This document shows, in pieces, positions 10,801 to 19,692 of a DNA stretch of 64,000 nucleotides. This DNA comes from Carposina sasakii. Taxonomy: Eukaryota > Arthropoda > Insecta > Lepidoptera > Carposinidae. Numbering within the stretch: position 1 is the first letter of the stretch; each line of letters opens with the position of its first letter. The stretch spans positions 8,246,001 through 8,310,000 of the forward strand of contig CP053169.1 of assembly GCA_014607495.2 (NCBI GenBank), written 5' to 3'. The translations under genes were made by a program, and so were the position numbers. The notes beneath the pieces were generated by a model. That model was given only the letters and a program-made list of their open reading frames with translations, had not been told where the DNA came from and searched no databases.

Positions 10801-11032
10801 CATAGCTCGAAGAACTGATGGCCGATGGAGTCGGAAAGTTCTAGAGTGGATACCACGTATCGGCAAGCGCAGCCTGGGAAGGCCACCCGCGAGGTGGACG
10901 GATGACCTGGCCAAGGTTGCGGGCGTCGGTTGGATGCAGGCTGCTTCCGACCGGTCGGAATGGAGGTTGTTGGGGGAGGCCTATGTCCAACAGTGGACTT
11001 CTTAGGGCTGTAAATGATGATGATGATGATAG
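7861..11032 (+). mobile_element. Full-length RTE-clade LINE with perfect 12-bp target duplication
   Basis: The element runs from AGGGGTGTAGGGGGTCCC to a (TGA)n-like tail and is flanked by ATAAATATAGAT at 7849-7860 and 11033-11044 (12 of 12 identical). It has a GC-richer 5' leader of about 150 bp, one long ORF and a 3' UTR of under 30 bp ending in ATGATGATGATGAT, a layout typical of RTE elements, which end in short tandem repeats rather than poly-A. The intact ORF and undiverged duplication suggest a young, possibly active copy. A 5'-truncated relative lies at 21989-22419. Confidence 0.93.
8012..11005 (+). CDS. RTE-type ORF: AP-like endonuclease and reverse transcriptase, 997 aa, intact
   Basis: This multifunctional LINE protein nicks the target and primes reverse transcription on it. 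The frame is open upstream to 7922, but the first ATG is at 8012, just after a C10 run; that start is used for numbering. The endonuclease/exonuclease/phosphatase domain spans about residues 55-295 with every signature residue visible: Asn62 (YNAR), Glu91 (SEVR), Tyr162 (VYAPT), Asp197 and Asn199 (GDFNAK), Asp265 (EIDFIL) and SDH at 288-290. The reverse transcriptase spans about 540-830 with NYRPISLL (577-584), EQAGFRKG, AFVDYEKAFD (Asp647), GVRQGDVISP and the catalytic FADD (745-748). The C-terminal region (GHIARRTDGRWSRK, GRPPARWTDDL) is the conserved tail of the clade and ends AYVQQWTS-stop. No frameshift or stop interrupts it. Such proteins are often mislabelled 'craniofacial development protein 2-like'. 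Confidence 0.93.
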   Translation: MSSNQGRPQVPGGSGGDTGVSDRRRSSAGARGAKNPRAGSNCTTTNALKMDHRRGLSLVTYNARTLKEDTKLDELEEEMSKLRWDIVGLSEVRRQGEDTITLKSGNLLYHREGDHKSQGGVGFIVHKSLVNNIESITSVSSRVAYLILRVSKRYSLKVIQVYAPTSTHPDDEVEVMYEDISTAIHTSKTHFCVVMGDFNAKLGKRGENELKVGQFGSGDRNPRGQRLADFLEMEGLFMMNSFFKKPPHRKWTWLHPNKHTRNEIDFILTTDRRIFNDVSVINRVKTGSDHRMVRGTLNINVKRERSRLVKSTLRPSSVHILNPESFQLELTNRFACLEDCMSVDDINNRLVETVHTVGSKFFRPNRRNRPQKLTGHTLNLMAERRAMSLQSSDDAEAYRQLNRRISKSLRHDIRSFNTRCIKETIERNQGSKVFARELSIGQSQLTKLKTEDGSVASTIREVLREIERFYGQLYTSVAKPVRLGKDPRAKLTRHYTEDIPDISLYEIRTALKQLKNNKAPGDDGITTELLRAGGTPVLKVLQRLFNSVLLEGVTPEAWNRSVVVLFFKKGDKALLKNYRPISLLSHVYKLFSRVITNRLARRFDDFQPPEQAGFRKGFSTIDHIHTLRQIIQKTEEYNRPLCLAFVDYEKAFDSIETWAVLRSLQRCHIDHRYIEVLKCLYSNATMSVRVQERSTEPISLQRGVRQGDVISPKLFTNAVEDAFKLLEWKGLGININGEYITHLRFADDIVVMAESLKDLSTMLDGLNRVSQQVGLKMNMDKTKIMSNVHVPPTPVLVGSSMLEVVDEYVYLGQTVKLGKSNFEKEVTRRIQLGWAAFGKLRSLFVSKIPQSLKTKVFNQCVLPVMTYGAETWSLTICLIKKLRIAQRAMERAMLGISLRDRIRNEEIRRRTKITDIAERSSKLKWQWAGHIARRTDGRWSRKVLEWIPRIGKRSLGRPPARWTDDLAKVAGVGWMQAASDRSEWRLLGEAYVQQWTS

Positions 11033-11044
11033 ATAAATATAGAT

Positions 11045-11750
11045 TGCCTATTTAATCTTCGTGGGTGGGAGTGCACCGCACCAGCGCTCCTTAGGACGAG
11101 CCGCCAGTGGTTAGAAGAGAATGCTATGGAAGGCATTAAGCTCGCCCTTGTATAAAAATTTGTAGTACCTACCTACAATTAAGATTTTTATATGTCTATG
11201 TTTTTATTGTTATGATGGAGCTTTAGGCGACCTTAACTCTTATTAGCTCCACGTTGGTAGCTATTAAGCCCTAAATCGCCAACTTATGCCTGACAAACCG
11301 TAACAAATCGCACCTTGGGGTGGTGATTTCACCTCCTTTTTTGTTTGGTAGCGGTTTCATTTTTGGTTGCAAACATAGAGAGTAACATATAAAAAAAATC
11401 GACAAACAATTTGTTAATGCTTTCATGTCGAATAAATGATTTTGAATTTTGGAGTCCGCTGCATGTAGCCAATATTTAGCATACCTAAAGTGAATCTTAA
11501 ATACTAAAACATACCTTATTGCACTAACCTAACGTAAATATTGCTTACCACGCTACTATAACTATACGGTTCTATTTAGGGCGCGTTTCAGGCAGCAGGA
11601 AAATTTACCAGAATTGGGGGTGTACATTATGTTGCGTGCATTACCCTTAGTAAAATCCCACTTGAAAAAATAATTACAATACAATCTCATCACAATCCAA
11701 AGTATTGAGTCACAAATTATTTTCAATGCAATAACTAAGTTTAGTTAGTA
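11045..11750. other. Intergenic, nothing recognised
   Basis: A GC-richer patch at 11060-11150 may be an old repeat, but no family member is recognised in this window. Confidence 0.35.
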
Positions 11751-12089
11751 CTAGTGGACGCCCGCTACTCCGTCCGCGTGGACTCTAGAAAAAACGGAAT
11801 GTCGAAATTATCCGGGATAAAACATTTTCCCAGGATAAAAGGTAGCCTATATATTAAGTGGGACTTGTCACAATATATTCCTGAAAACTGCATCGGAATC
11901 CGTTCAGCCGTTTCTGAGTTTAGCGTGCACAAACGCACAGACAGACAAAAAATCCAAAAATCATCGTTTTGGGTCCTATTGCGTTGATAAAGGTCTCCTA
12001 TAATATTTTTACTCATAATACGGATCGCTGTCTGTACATGGAAGATATAACACGTTACGTTACATTTTTATTATATGTAAAGATTATAC
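11751..12089 (+). repeat. 'ctagtggacgcc' family non-LTR repeat, near full-length
   Basis: Begins CTAGTGGACGCCCGCTACTC and holds all blocks in order: 'atccgggataaaacattttcc', 'ttaagtgggacttgtcac', 'ccgttcagccgtttctgag', 'agcgtgcacaaacgcacagac', 'gtctcctataatatttttact', 'cggatcgctgtctgtacatgg', then 'acatttttattatatgtaaaga'. It is the reference copy for this family in the window. No reading frame or polymerase domain is seen, so it is non-autonomous. Confidence 0.85.
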
Positions 12090-12094
12090 ATACA

Positions 12095-12225
12095 CTAGTG
12101 GACGCGCGCGACTTCGTCCGCGTGGACTGCAAAAAAAAAACAAAATGTTGAAATTATCCGGGATGAAAAAAATCCCGGGAAAAAAGTAGCCTATGTGTTA
12201 ATGCAAGGTATCAGCTAACTCCATA
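12095..12225 (+). repeat. 'ctagtggacgcc' family, second subfamily, head only
   Basis: It starts five bases after the previous copy ends (CTAGTGGACGCGCGCGACTT) and carries 'aaattatccgggatgaaaaaa', 'cctatgtgttaatgcaaggt' and 'tcagctaactccatacc', as does the copy at 30788. Two copies head-to-tail suggest insertion of one into the target-like end of the other. Confidence 0.8.
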
Positions 12226-12321
12226 CCACACAGCCTCGCTTAGCAAAGCGAGGACAGATTATGTAAATGATCAGTACAAGTCCAATAATTTTTTTATTAA
12301 TTTATTTTATTTATTTATTTA

Positions 12322-12589
12322 TACAGGGTGTACCTAACAAAAAGGATATGTTAAGCGAAAAGCTACGTAAATAGCCCACTGTAGAGAACCTATAAACAAA
12401 ATATGAGACTCGAAATCACATGTTTATTTTTCCAGGTATTATGGAGAATTTTTTAATGTCTCAGGAATTTTCATATAATCTTGAAAAATAAACATGTGAT
12501 TTCGAGTCTCAAATTTTGTGGATAGGTTCTCTACGGTGGGCTATTTACGTAGCTTTTCGCTTAACATACCCTTTTTGTTACACCCTGTA
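12322..12589. repeat. MITE family A, full-length palindromic copy
   Basis: 268 bp. The left TACAGGGTGTACCTAAC-AAAAAGG and the right CCTTTTTGTTACACCCTGTA are inverted repeats, and the two halves are complementary almost throughout (for example 'gagactcgaaatcacatgtt' against 'aacatgtgatttcgagtctc'). It has TA-type ends and no ORF. It is a foldback MITE, probably moved by a Tc1/mariner-type transposase (inference). Confidence 0.88.
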
Positions 12590-13422
12590 TGTAGCTTCTA
12601 GGTATATGCGTACTTTAGCATAAATAGTTAATAAATCATATCAATAAAATAATTAAACGAAACAAGTAGGTATATACATATTAAAATCCTCAGGAACGTA
12701 TTTAGAAATTACATTTATGAAATAAATTAATAAGTATCAGTCGGTCAAACCGTGATATCCCAAATATGAGCTCATGGCTCATACTGATGGATGACGTTAT
12801 TCTGAAATCATTCCGTCTTCTACCGTTCTTGGGTTTTAAAACTGCGATTATAATAATCTATTTTAACTCCCATAAAAAAGTCTAGTCTAATTCTAGACGA
12901 ATATAAAATTAACATCATAAAAATTTTGATTGTTTTTAATTTATTAGCAATATTCTAAGATAGTTTTATTATACTCTAGCTCTATATTGATAAAGTTTCT
13001 AATGGCATTAAAGATTGATAAGAACACAGATTTTTATAATAATATCAAATAATAATAGGATACCTTGTTTCGTGATATCTACTACCCAACTAAATTAGAT
13101 TCTATGTGTATACACTGACCATTAAAATTTCAGAATACCTACGCGAAAATAAAAGTGTATGCATTGTTTACTAAAATACCTTAAAACGAGTAGAGGAAAA
13201 ACAAACAATAACTGAGTTAATAGGTCCTGATATCTGCAATGTAGAGGTCAGTTACAACAGTGTGGAAGTCGGCAGTGTGAGCGGAAGCGTTTTTGAAGCT
13301 AAAAGCACGACATAAGTACCTATTATGTATAAAACAAAGTCGCCTCCCGCTGTCTGTCTGTCCTTATGTATGCTTAAATCTTTAAAATTCGCCATGGATT
13401 TGGACGACGATATTATAGTATA
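12590..13422. other. AT-rich intergenic, nothing recognised
   Basis: No coding frame or family match is seen. Confidence 0.35.
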
Positions 13423-13751
13423 TACAGGGTGTAACAAAAAGGGTATGTTAAGCGAAAAGCTATGTAAATAGCCCACTATAGAGAACCTATCCACAAAATT
13501 TGAGACCCGAAATCACATGTTTATTTTTCCCGATAGTATGAAATAAGGGTTGAAAGTTAGTTGCAAGTAAATATCACGTCATAAGAAACAAAAAATCGTT
13601 TCATACAATCTTGAAAAATTTGGGGGTGAAAAATGTTTTTCTGACTTCGAGTCTCAAATTTTGTAGATAGTCGCCTCCCGCTGTCTCTGTCCCTATAATG
13701 GGCTATTTACATAGCTTTTCGCTTAACATACCCTTTTTGTTACACCCTGTA
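13423..13751. repeat. MITE family A, copy with diverged centre
   Basis: The ends are standard (TACAGGGTGTAACAAAAAGG ... CCTTTTTGTTACACCCTGTA), but the centre (13525-13680) differs. The right arm contains 'tcgcctcccgctgtctctgtccct', also present at 13340-13362 outside the element, so a flanking patch appears to have been copied into it. Confidence 0.82.
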
Positions 13752-14215
13752 TATTATAAGATGTTCATGAGTTCTCAAATTCCAGGATTATCAACCATAG
13801 AATCCCGCGCACATCCCATCACATGCACCACACCAAGGTCTCCACACGTGGTACCTTGGGTGCGATGCGCGGGCGCCTAACATTTCGCAACCGCTGGTCA
13901 TGCGCCCGCGCACGAGGCTTCGCAGCCCACCTCGGAATGCAGGATGGATATCTAAACCATCAGCTGTCTTCGTCGCACATAGCGAGAGTACAATCAGGCT
14001 GTCTTGGTCGCACATGCAGACAGAGCCCGAGTATTTGGCACCAACAGTTGTTTCTTTCATTAGCGGTTTTGCTACTTGTTTATTGGTTGACAACAATGAC
14101 ATCTCCATCTAATGCATATTTATATTTTCCATTGGAGATGTCGCTAGTATCTACCCAAGTGTTGTTATGTAGATTAATTAACGGTATAAGTTCAAATTTT
14201 CGCCACTGAGTTAAA
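13752..14215. other. GC-richer non-repetitive block, no gene recognised
   Basis: Bases 13795-14020 are clearly GC-richer than their surroundings, with many CpGs. Open frames exist on both strands (13823-14209 plus, 13791-14108 minus). The plus frame has one hydrophobic run (LFLSLAVLLLVYWLTT) but no recognisable domain and begins without an ATG. It could be an exon or promoter of an unidentified gene, or chance. Confidence 0.3.
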
Positions 14216-14220
14216 TAGAG

Positions 14221-14312
14221 TGTGTGTATGTATGTATGTAGAAGGTAATGAACTTAACCGCGGTTGCTAAGTGTAGCTCATCGCCTATTCATAACATACA
14301 TACATACATATA
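14221..14312. repeat. Inverted pair of short (ATGT)n microsatellites
   Basis: TGTGTGTATGTATGTATGTA at 14221-14240 faces ACATACATACATACATA at about 14295-14311, separated by about 55 bp. They could pair as a hairpin. Confidence 0.6.
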
Positions 14313-14619
14313 AACTTACATTAATGTGGTTAGTGACGTTATTTGCAATGATTGTTTACATCTGAGAGTTTATTAAATTAAATAGGATTGAATTTTTCTT
14401 TCGAGGTTTACTTAAACTGCGTTCATCATAGAGCTTTTACATAATGATCAACAAATGTTGAATAAACTACTAATATACAATGAGGTACAATTAGATTAGT
14501 TTACTTCTGTATGTTTTATATTTGTTAATCATATATAAAACAAAGTCTCTTCTCGCTGTATGTCTGACCCTATGTATGTTTAGATCTTAGAGAAAATAAA
14601 AAATATTAATTTTATTTTA

Positions 14620-14655
14620 TACTAGCAGCCCGCGGTTCCGGCTTCGCTCGGATAT
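14620..14655 (+). repeat. Head fragment of a 'ctag(c)gcccgcg' non-LTR repeat
   Basis: ACTAGCAGCCCGCGGTTCCG followed by GCTTCGCTCGG is a short head fragment related to the 'ctagtggacgcc' repeats. It lies immediately left of the CpG-rich block. Confidence 0.5.
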
Positions 14656-14689
14656 TCGACTTTTACAGCTGTAGTTTATAATTCGACAC

Positions 14690-14885
14690 AACCATCAACG
14701 TTGTCTGCCCTCACGTGTCTGCCCGTTCGGGTCGCGCACCTCAACATGAGCCCACCCCCACCACCGCCGTCGCCGCCGCCGCGCGCCGCCACTCGCCGCC
14801 ACTGTCGTGCTATGCGGACCGACCGACTGACACAACGACGGAACGCAGCCGCCGCCGCCGCCGCCGCCATCTCTGCCCTCGGCAT
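14690..14885. other. CpG-rich block with GCC trinucleotide repeats
   Basis: Nearly 200 bp of strongly GC-rich sequence in AT-rich surroundings, containing (GCC)n and CCGCCG runs at 14763-14790 and 14850-14872. A minus-strand frame from an ATG near 14885 reads MPRAEMAAAAAAAAFRRC and then Arg/Gly-rich sequence; a plus frame reads Pro-rich. Poly-Ala or poly-Gly at a gene start is common in insect regulatory genes, so this may be a first exon or CpG-rich promoter, but nothing nearby confirms a gene. Confidence 0.35.
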
Positions 14886-15438
14886 TGTAAATGCATCTTG
14901 TGTATTAATATTAACATAAAAGTGTTATGATATGTATATATTCGGAATCCTCATTTCATCAGCTTTAATTTGATATGCATTTTGTTTTATGTTTATTGGT
15001 CTATGTCGGTAGGAACATCGAGTAATTGAAAAATAAGATATTTCGTAAATTAAACTTGAACACCACTAAAATCGTTATTGTGGCTAAACCTTAAAGGATA
15101 GACATATGCTATCGCAGACTTTTTTATAGAACTTTTTGAGAAGAATAATTTCCCCATACATTGTTATTCTGTATTTTGAGTTATTTCAGCAGCGCACGCA
15201 ATGCAAGCCTCCAAAAAGCTCGTTTTTCTTCCGTCCGTCTGATAACTGTTACGATTACTCTAATAATTTCTTAAGTAGGTACACCTAAATTATACACCTA
15301 TAGAATCCCTGGAATGTCTTCTTTCCATTATTGAAAACCGCATAGCTATTGATATAGTAGTTTTTGAGATCCTAGGTAACAAACACATTTTGGGCGCCCT
15401 TCGCAACTTCATTTTATACTATGTATAGATAGGTATTT
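14886..15438. other. Intergenic, nothing recognised
   Basis: No gene is seen. A 'ctagcggctgcccacgacttc' head fragment of the non-LTR family begins at 15440. Confidence 0.35.
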
Positions 15439-15589
15439 TAACTAGCGGCTGCCCACGACTTCGTCCGCGTGGAAGGGTATGGCACGCGTGCGAACCTGGG
15501 GCGGGTCGCTAGTTTTTTATTTAGATTTTTTTTGTAAAACTATTTTTCGTTATATTAAATATCGTTTTTTTTTTAAAAAAGTATCTTCA

Positions 15590-15722
15590 ATAACAAAAAA
15601 CCAAGACCGTACAAAAAATAAACTGAAATACAGGCCCTTGACTGGTATCGAACCGTCGCGCGTCGCCCGTCCGACTGCAAGGCGCATGTCAAACGCATTA
15701 AGCTATCACCCACCACAGCAAT
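15590..15722 (-). repeat. tRNA-headed SINE, minus orientation
   Basis: On the minus strand it begins GTGGTGGGTGATAGCTTAAT (A-box-like) and has a B-box-like GGTTCGATACC about 55 bases later, followed by 'agtcaagggcctgtatttcag' and an A/T-rich tail. These are the internal pol III promoter elements of a tRNA-derived SINE. Its body differs from the SINEs at 42765 and 51066. Confidence 0.7.
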
Positions 15723-16005
15723 ATTTCAAAACCTTGATGATGTGTTTATGTCAAAATGTCGATATATTATGAACTAGAAAGTGATTATTTGCAAGAAAAG
15801 CGGCAAAAGCTGCACAAACAAACAACTTATTTCCTAGAATCAACACTAATGATATTCGTAAGAACGTAGAAAGGACAGGGAAAGCTACTAATAAAATCGA
15901 TGACGTTTACGGCATCTATACAGAACTTCAGTGTATATTATTTTTATTCTAAGTTGTACATAAAATTATTAATGTCACAGTTTTGGTTTGGGTACTTTGC
16001 TATCC
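15723..16005. other. Intergenic, nothing recognised
   Basis: AT-rich with no coding frame. Confidence 0.35.
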
Positions 16006-16180
16006 GTTTGGTTTTCGGGAGGTGGGCAGCAGGGCTCCCATGCTGACAACATAGTCCAAAAATCAGACTGCGGTCACCAACCCGCCTGCCCAGCGTGGTG
16101 ACTATGGGCAAAAACCCCTCTATGCAGTTGCTATGTGGCGTGCCCTGGGGGAGGCCTACGTCCAGCAGTGGACTGCAATT
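16006..16180 (+). repeat. RTE-tail SINE-like repeat, plus copy
   Basis: Contains the blocks 'gcggtcaccaacccgcctgc', 'gcgtggtgactatgggcaaa' and 'cctgggggaggcctacgtcc', ending 'cagcagtggactgcaa' in a T-run instead of (ATG)n. Confidence 0.85.
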
Positions 16181-16945
16181 TTTTTCGCTTAATATACCTA
16201 CCTACCCCTTTTGTTATAGTCAAAAATTTTACTAAAAACATTACCATATTTTAGTTAGTTTTTCCTTGACATTTAAATTACTGTCATACTGGCATAATAA
16301 TGTGATGTGGTATTAAACATTTATTATATTAATCAATTTTATCATATCAATAAATCAATCGTAAAAGCCACGTTGGACAAAACGTGCACACCGTAAGATA
16401 TTTTACGCAATTTAATTAAATTATTGAATACTAGACAATTTTATCTATAATATTGTAAATGTTATGCTAAAGAATCCAATAAAAATTACTATAGATCTGT
16501 AACAATATAGAATAAACTAAATCACTACGTGATACAAAAAATATACCTACGCGAGTAATACCTCAGTACTTTAAGAAAATCTGAAAATAATCATGAAATA
16601 TTATGTTCCAACACAGAAATCGATAGTAAGTGTGTTTGTTATACTTATTATATTTTAACTAGTATATGTTTTATGTACATAACGAATTAGGAAAAATTTA
16701 CAACGTAGCAAACCAATATTTAATTTAATTATTTTCCTGTCCTTCCCTGACAGTCAACATCATCCCTAAATAAAAAAATATTATACATACAGACGAATTG
16801 AGAACCTCCTCCTTTTTTGAAGTCGGTTAACAAAATGGCGGATATCTGAACCGTCGTACAGTATCGGAAGTGAATGTGTAAATGTCGAGTGTTAGTGGTA
16901 AATACCTACCTACTAAATAGAGTGTTATCCGAATACTATGCATTT
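16181..16945. other. AT-rich intergenic; fragment of the 'accgacttcaaaaaa' repeat
   Basis: Bases 16790-16832 (minus: TTAACCGACTTCAAAAAAGG...) are a short copy of the family seen longer at 41275-41690. The rest is unrecognised. Confidence 0.45.
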
Positions 16946-17187
16946 CAAAGCATTGTTTTGGAGACAATATACAGAGTAGTGCGGACATATAAGGAAGATA
17001 CATGAGAGATAACATAGCCTTCTGTTTTCAGTGTAAAAAAATAATTTGACACTAACTAAAGCCTGAATAAATATTTATATACGGCTGTGTTTCCAGCAGC
17101 CAGAACCGCAGGATTCACCTATTTATATTAGTATACCTTAGGAGGGTACGCCAAATTCTTGGCAATATGAGTTTCAAAAGAAATTAA

Positions 17188-17375
17188 ACAGAGTGATTTT
17201 TGGTCGTCAGCGTTTCCGAAAACTACGGAATCTCCCCATCACCGCGAACATTTTTATCCATAGTAGCATACCTGTTAAGTGTATGGTTTCCAAGATATTA
17301 AGGTCCAAAGTTGAGTTATCAGATTGCATTTTGTGCATAAATGCACTTACATATTTTGCGTGAGAAACGGGCCCA
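17188..17375 (+). repeat. MITE family B (TGATTTTTGGTCGTC), left part
   Basis: Bases 'acagagtgatttttggtcgtc', 'gaaaactacggaatctccccatca', 'gtttccaagatatta' and 'aaagttgagt' follow the family B consensus, then end abruptly. It lies inside the left arm of the inverted duplication. Confidence 0.75.
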
Positions 17376-17707
17376 TATCTGACGCATACCTATTGACGTG
17401 ACGACCGACGTGACGAAATTATAAGGATTCTTACTCATCATCATAATTCTTGTACCCATTATAATATGGCCGCGGTGGACGCAGCTATATAGTTTCTTTG
17501 GATAACCATATTGGCTAAGATTGTGCACAAGTATTTTTTTGTCTCATACTCATACCTACCTTCCTGGCGTCAACTAGATCTCCTAAAGTGAATGTCGTAA
17601 AAGTCAACTAAGGGAACCACACGAGTCTCAGGCGATGTGCTAGCAACGTGTCATTTATCCTTTACATCATTATTATCTTCCTTCCATTAATATGGGGTTG
17701 GCGCAAA

Positions 17708-18096
17708 TACAGGATGTTTTTTCGTGACTACCCTTAACGAAGGATACGTACTCTATACATCAAATAAAGTAAGTTTATGCCAAAAAAAATGCTGCGAAAC
17801 AATGTAAATTATTTTGAAATAAAATTTTTAATTACTTGATCGGGCGAAATTTATATAGTGTCCAGTGTTTATCCTAGTTTTTTTCATAGACAGATATGAA
17901 TTATTTCTCGTGAAAAAATCTTGCTACACGCGTCAATGTGCATATGCAGAAAAACGCAGTCTATTTACTCAACTTTGAACCCTAATATTTTGGAAACCAG
18001 ACACTCCCTAGGTATGCTTCCATGGAGAAAAATGATCATGATGATGGAGAGATTCCGTAGTTTTCGGAAACGTTGACGACCAAAAATAACCCTGTA
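17708..18096 (-). repeat. MITE family B, near full-length minus copy
   Basis: Starts TACAGGATGTTTTTTCGTGA, then 'acccttaacgaaggatacgt', 'caaataaagtaagtttatgcc', 'tatagtgtccagtgtttatcc', 'tatgcttccatggagaaaaatg' and 'gattccgtagttttcggaaacg', ending near 'ataaccctgta'. About 390 bp, non-coding. Confidence 0.85.
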
Positions 18097-18329
18097 TAAT
18101 TTCTTTTGAAACTCATATTGCCCAGAATTTGGCATACCCTCCTAAGGTATACTAATCCTGCGGTTCCGGCTGCTGAAAACACAGCCGTATATAAATATTT
18201 ATTCAGGCTTTAGTTAGTATCTAATATTTTTTTACACTGAAAACAGAAGGCTATGCTATCTCTCATGTATCCCCTTATATGTCCGCACTACTCTGTATAT
18301 TGTTTATGGTAGCTCCAACAATGCTTTGA

Positions 18330-18858
18330 CCAGTTTAACAATGCTATTTTTTGTATATATTCATCTCGTGACCTCCTCATATAGAGGAGTCCACAACCGG
18401 TGTGCTATAAGCGTGATTATGTGAGAGCCCACACGTGTCTGCTCATTAGTAGAGGCTTTAAAAGGAAGTTATGTGCGAGACATTAATTAACAATAATCCC
18501 GTTTAACTATGTACATTGATGATGGATTAGGGTCCAGTGCCTAATAAAATCAAGGTCGTGTTAAATAGTATATTTTGTATCAGAATTGGGGTAGGTTTTT
18601 ACTATAAATCAGGGGTTCCAAAAGTGGTCCAGATGGAGGTCTATGTTGGCGTGAAAAAATGGGGGTTCATAATTAATTTGTATGTTGTGTAGGCCTGTAG
18701 GGGTTTGGGAACCCCTGCTGGTAAATGTCATCAAATTGTAAAAAAAGTTAACGTAGAATCCTGCGATTAGTGGGGAATATGTATAAATTAAAGCTACGCG
18801 GTGTTATTACAAAATCGTAACTTATTATAAGTTAAAAATGACATTTAACTGCAAAATA
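18330..18858. other. Intergenic, nothing recognised
   Basis: No gene or known repeat is seen. The non-coding block at 18600-18720 ('ggggttccaaaagtggtcca...gggaacccctgctgg') is partly self-complementary at its ends, suggesting a decayed foldback. Confidence 0.35.
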
Positions 18859-19329
18859 TACTGGGTGGAAGTGACAGCCAGGCAAATACTGAAATGCTGA
18901 ACAATCGTGTTGAGTCATACGATAATGTTATTACTCGCAGGAAATGTATCTTCGTTTGATTATCAGTAATCTTTGCTCTCCGCGATAAGTGTATCGGGCG
19001 ATCAAATTACTAATTAAATGGGCTTATTGGTTATTTGAGACACATTTCTGTTTTTGGGATCACTTGTGACTCTCCATTAGGGTTGATCAGTTATTTGAAC
19101 TTTTTTGAGATAAACTTTTTTTTTTTAATCATCTTTTGGTTAAAATTTTATTTTTTAGTCATTATCTAAGGCCTAATTAAACAAAAGAAAATATTTTTTC
19201 CTGAAAATATGAAAAAAATGACGGAAAATTTTGGAATTTTCCTGCGAAAATTTTCAGTGTTTTCCGACTTAGAATCATGGTCATAAGTCATGGTATCAAT
19301 ATTTGCCTGACTGTCACAAATACCCTGTA
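18859..19329 (+). repeat. MITE family C (GTGACAGCCAGGCAAATA), full-length
   Basis: About 471 bp from TACTGGGTGGAAGTGACAGC, 'caggcaaatactgaaatgctg' to 'tatcaatatttgcctgactg', TCACAAATACCCTGTA. The termini are inverted repeats of about 30 bp. Internal blocks 'aggaaatgtatcttcg', 'attaaatgggcttattggtt' and 'ctctccattagggttgatca' recur at 26983, 42254 and in reverse around the LTR element. Confidence 0.87.
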
Positions 19330-19692
19330 TGTAATACCTACCTGTAAAATTTAGGCAATGTTTAAATTATTTTGTAATAGCACGGATAGTTTTATACGAT
19401 AGTTGCCGTCATATAGCGACCTTAAAGGAACCTTTGACATATCAGCACTGTAAAGGGGACATGGTTTTACATTGGTAAGTACATCAACATTATGTTAAGG
19501 CCCCAGTACACAATGGCCCATGCTGGCCCACTACAGACCATCGCCATTGTGTACAGGGGGTAATGGTATATGATGGCGGACCATTGTTAATCGTGGCGCG
19601 CAATTCAAATCAAATGTTATTTTTTTCAGTTTGTATGGAGAATTCTTAAACAACTCAGGAATGTTTTTTTTACAATTAGCTAGGCAAACATT
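19330..19692. other. Intergenic, nothing recognised
   Basis: Contains the imperfect inverted phrase 'cacaatggcccatgctggcc...gaccatcgccattgtgtaca' near 19509-19546; otherwise unremarkable. Confidence 0.35.

Larger units (their letters stand above)
16946..18329. repeat. Large inverted duplication (about 350-bp arms) around MITE family B
   Basis: The left arm (about 16946-17330) and right arm (about 17975-18329) are complementary: CAAAGCATTGTTTTGGAGAC against the right end 'ccaacaatgctttg', and 'agccttctgttttcagtgta' against 'tacactgaaaacagaaggct'. The arms include both MITE B terminal sequence and the DNA outside it ('gtttcaaaagaaatt'), so flank and element were duplicated together as an inversion. 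The centre holds the rest of a MITE B copy and unmatched DNA. Confidence 0.8.

Noticed and set aside
13823..14209. A 128-codon secreted or membrane protein
   Set aside because: It has no ATG at the start, no recognisable domain and a competing antisense frame; kept only as a GC-rich block.
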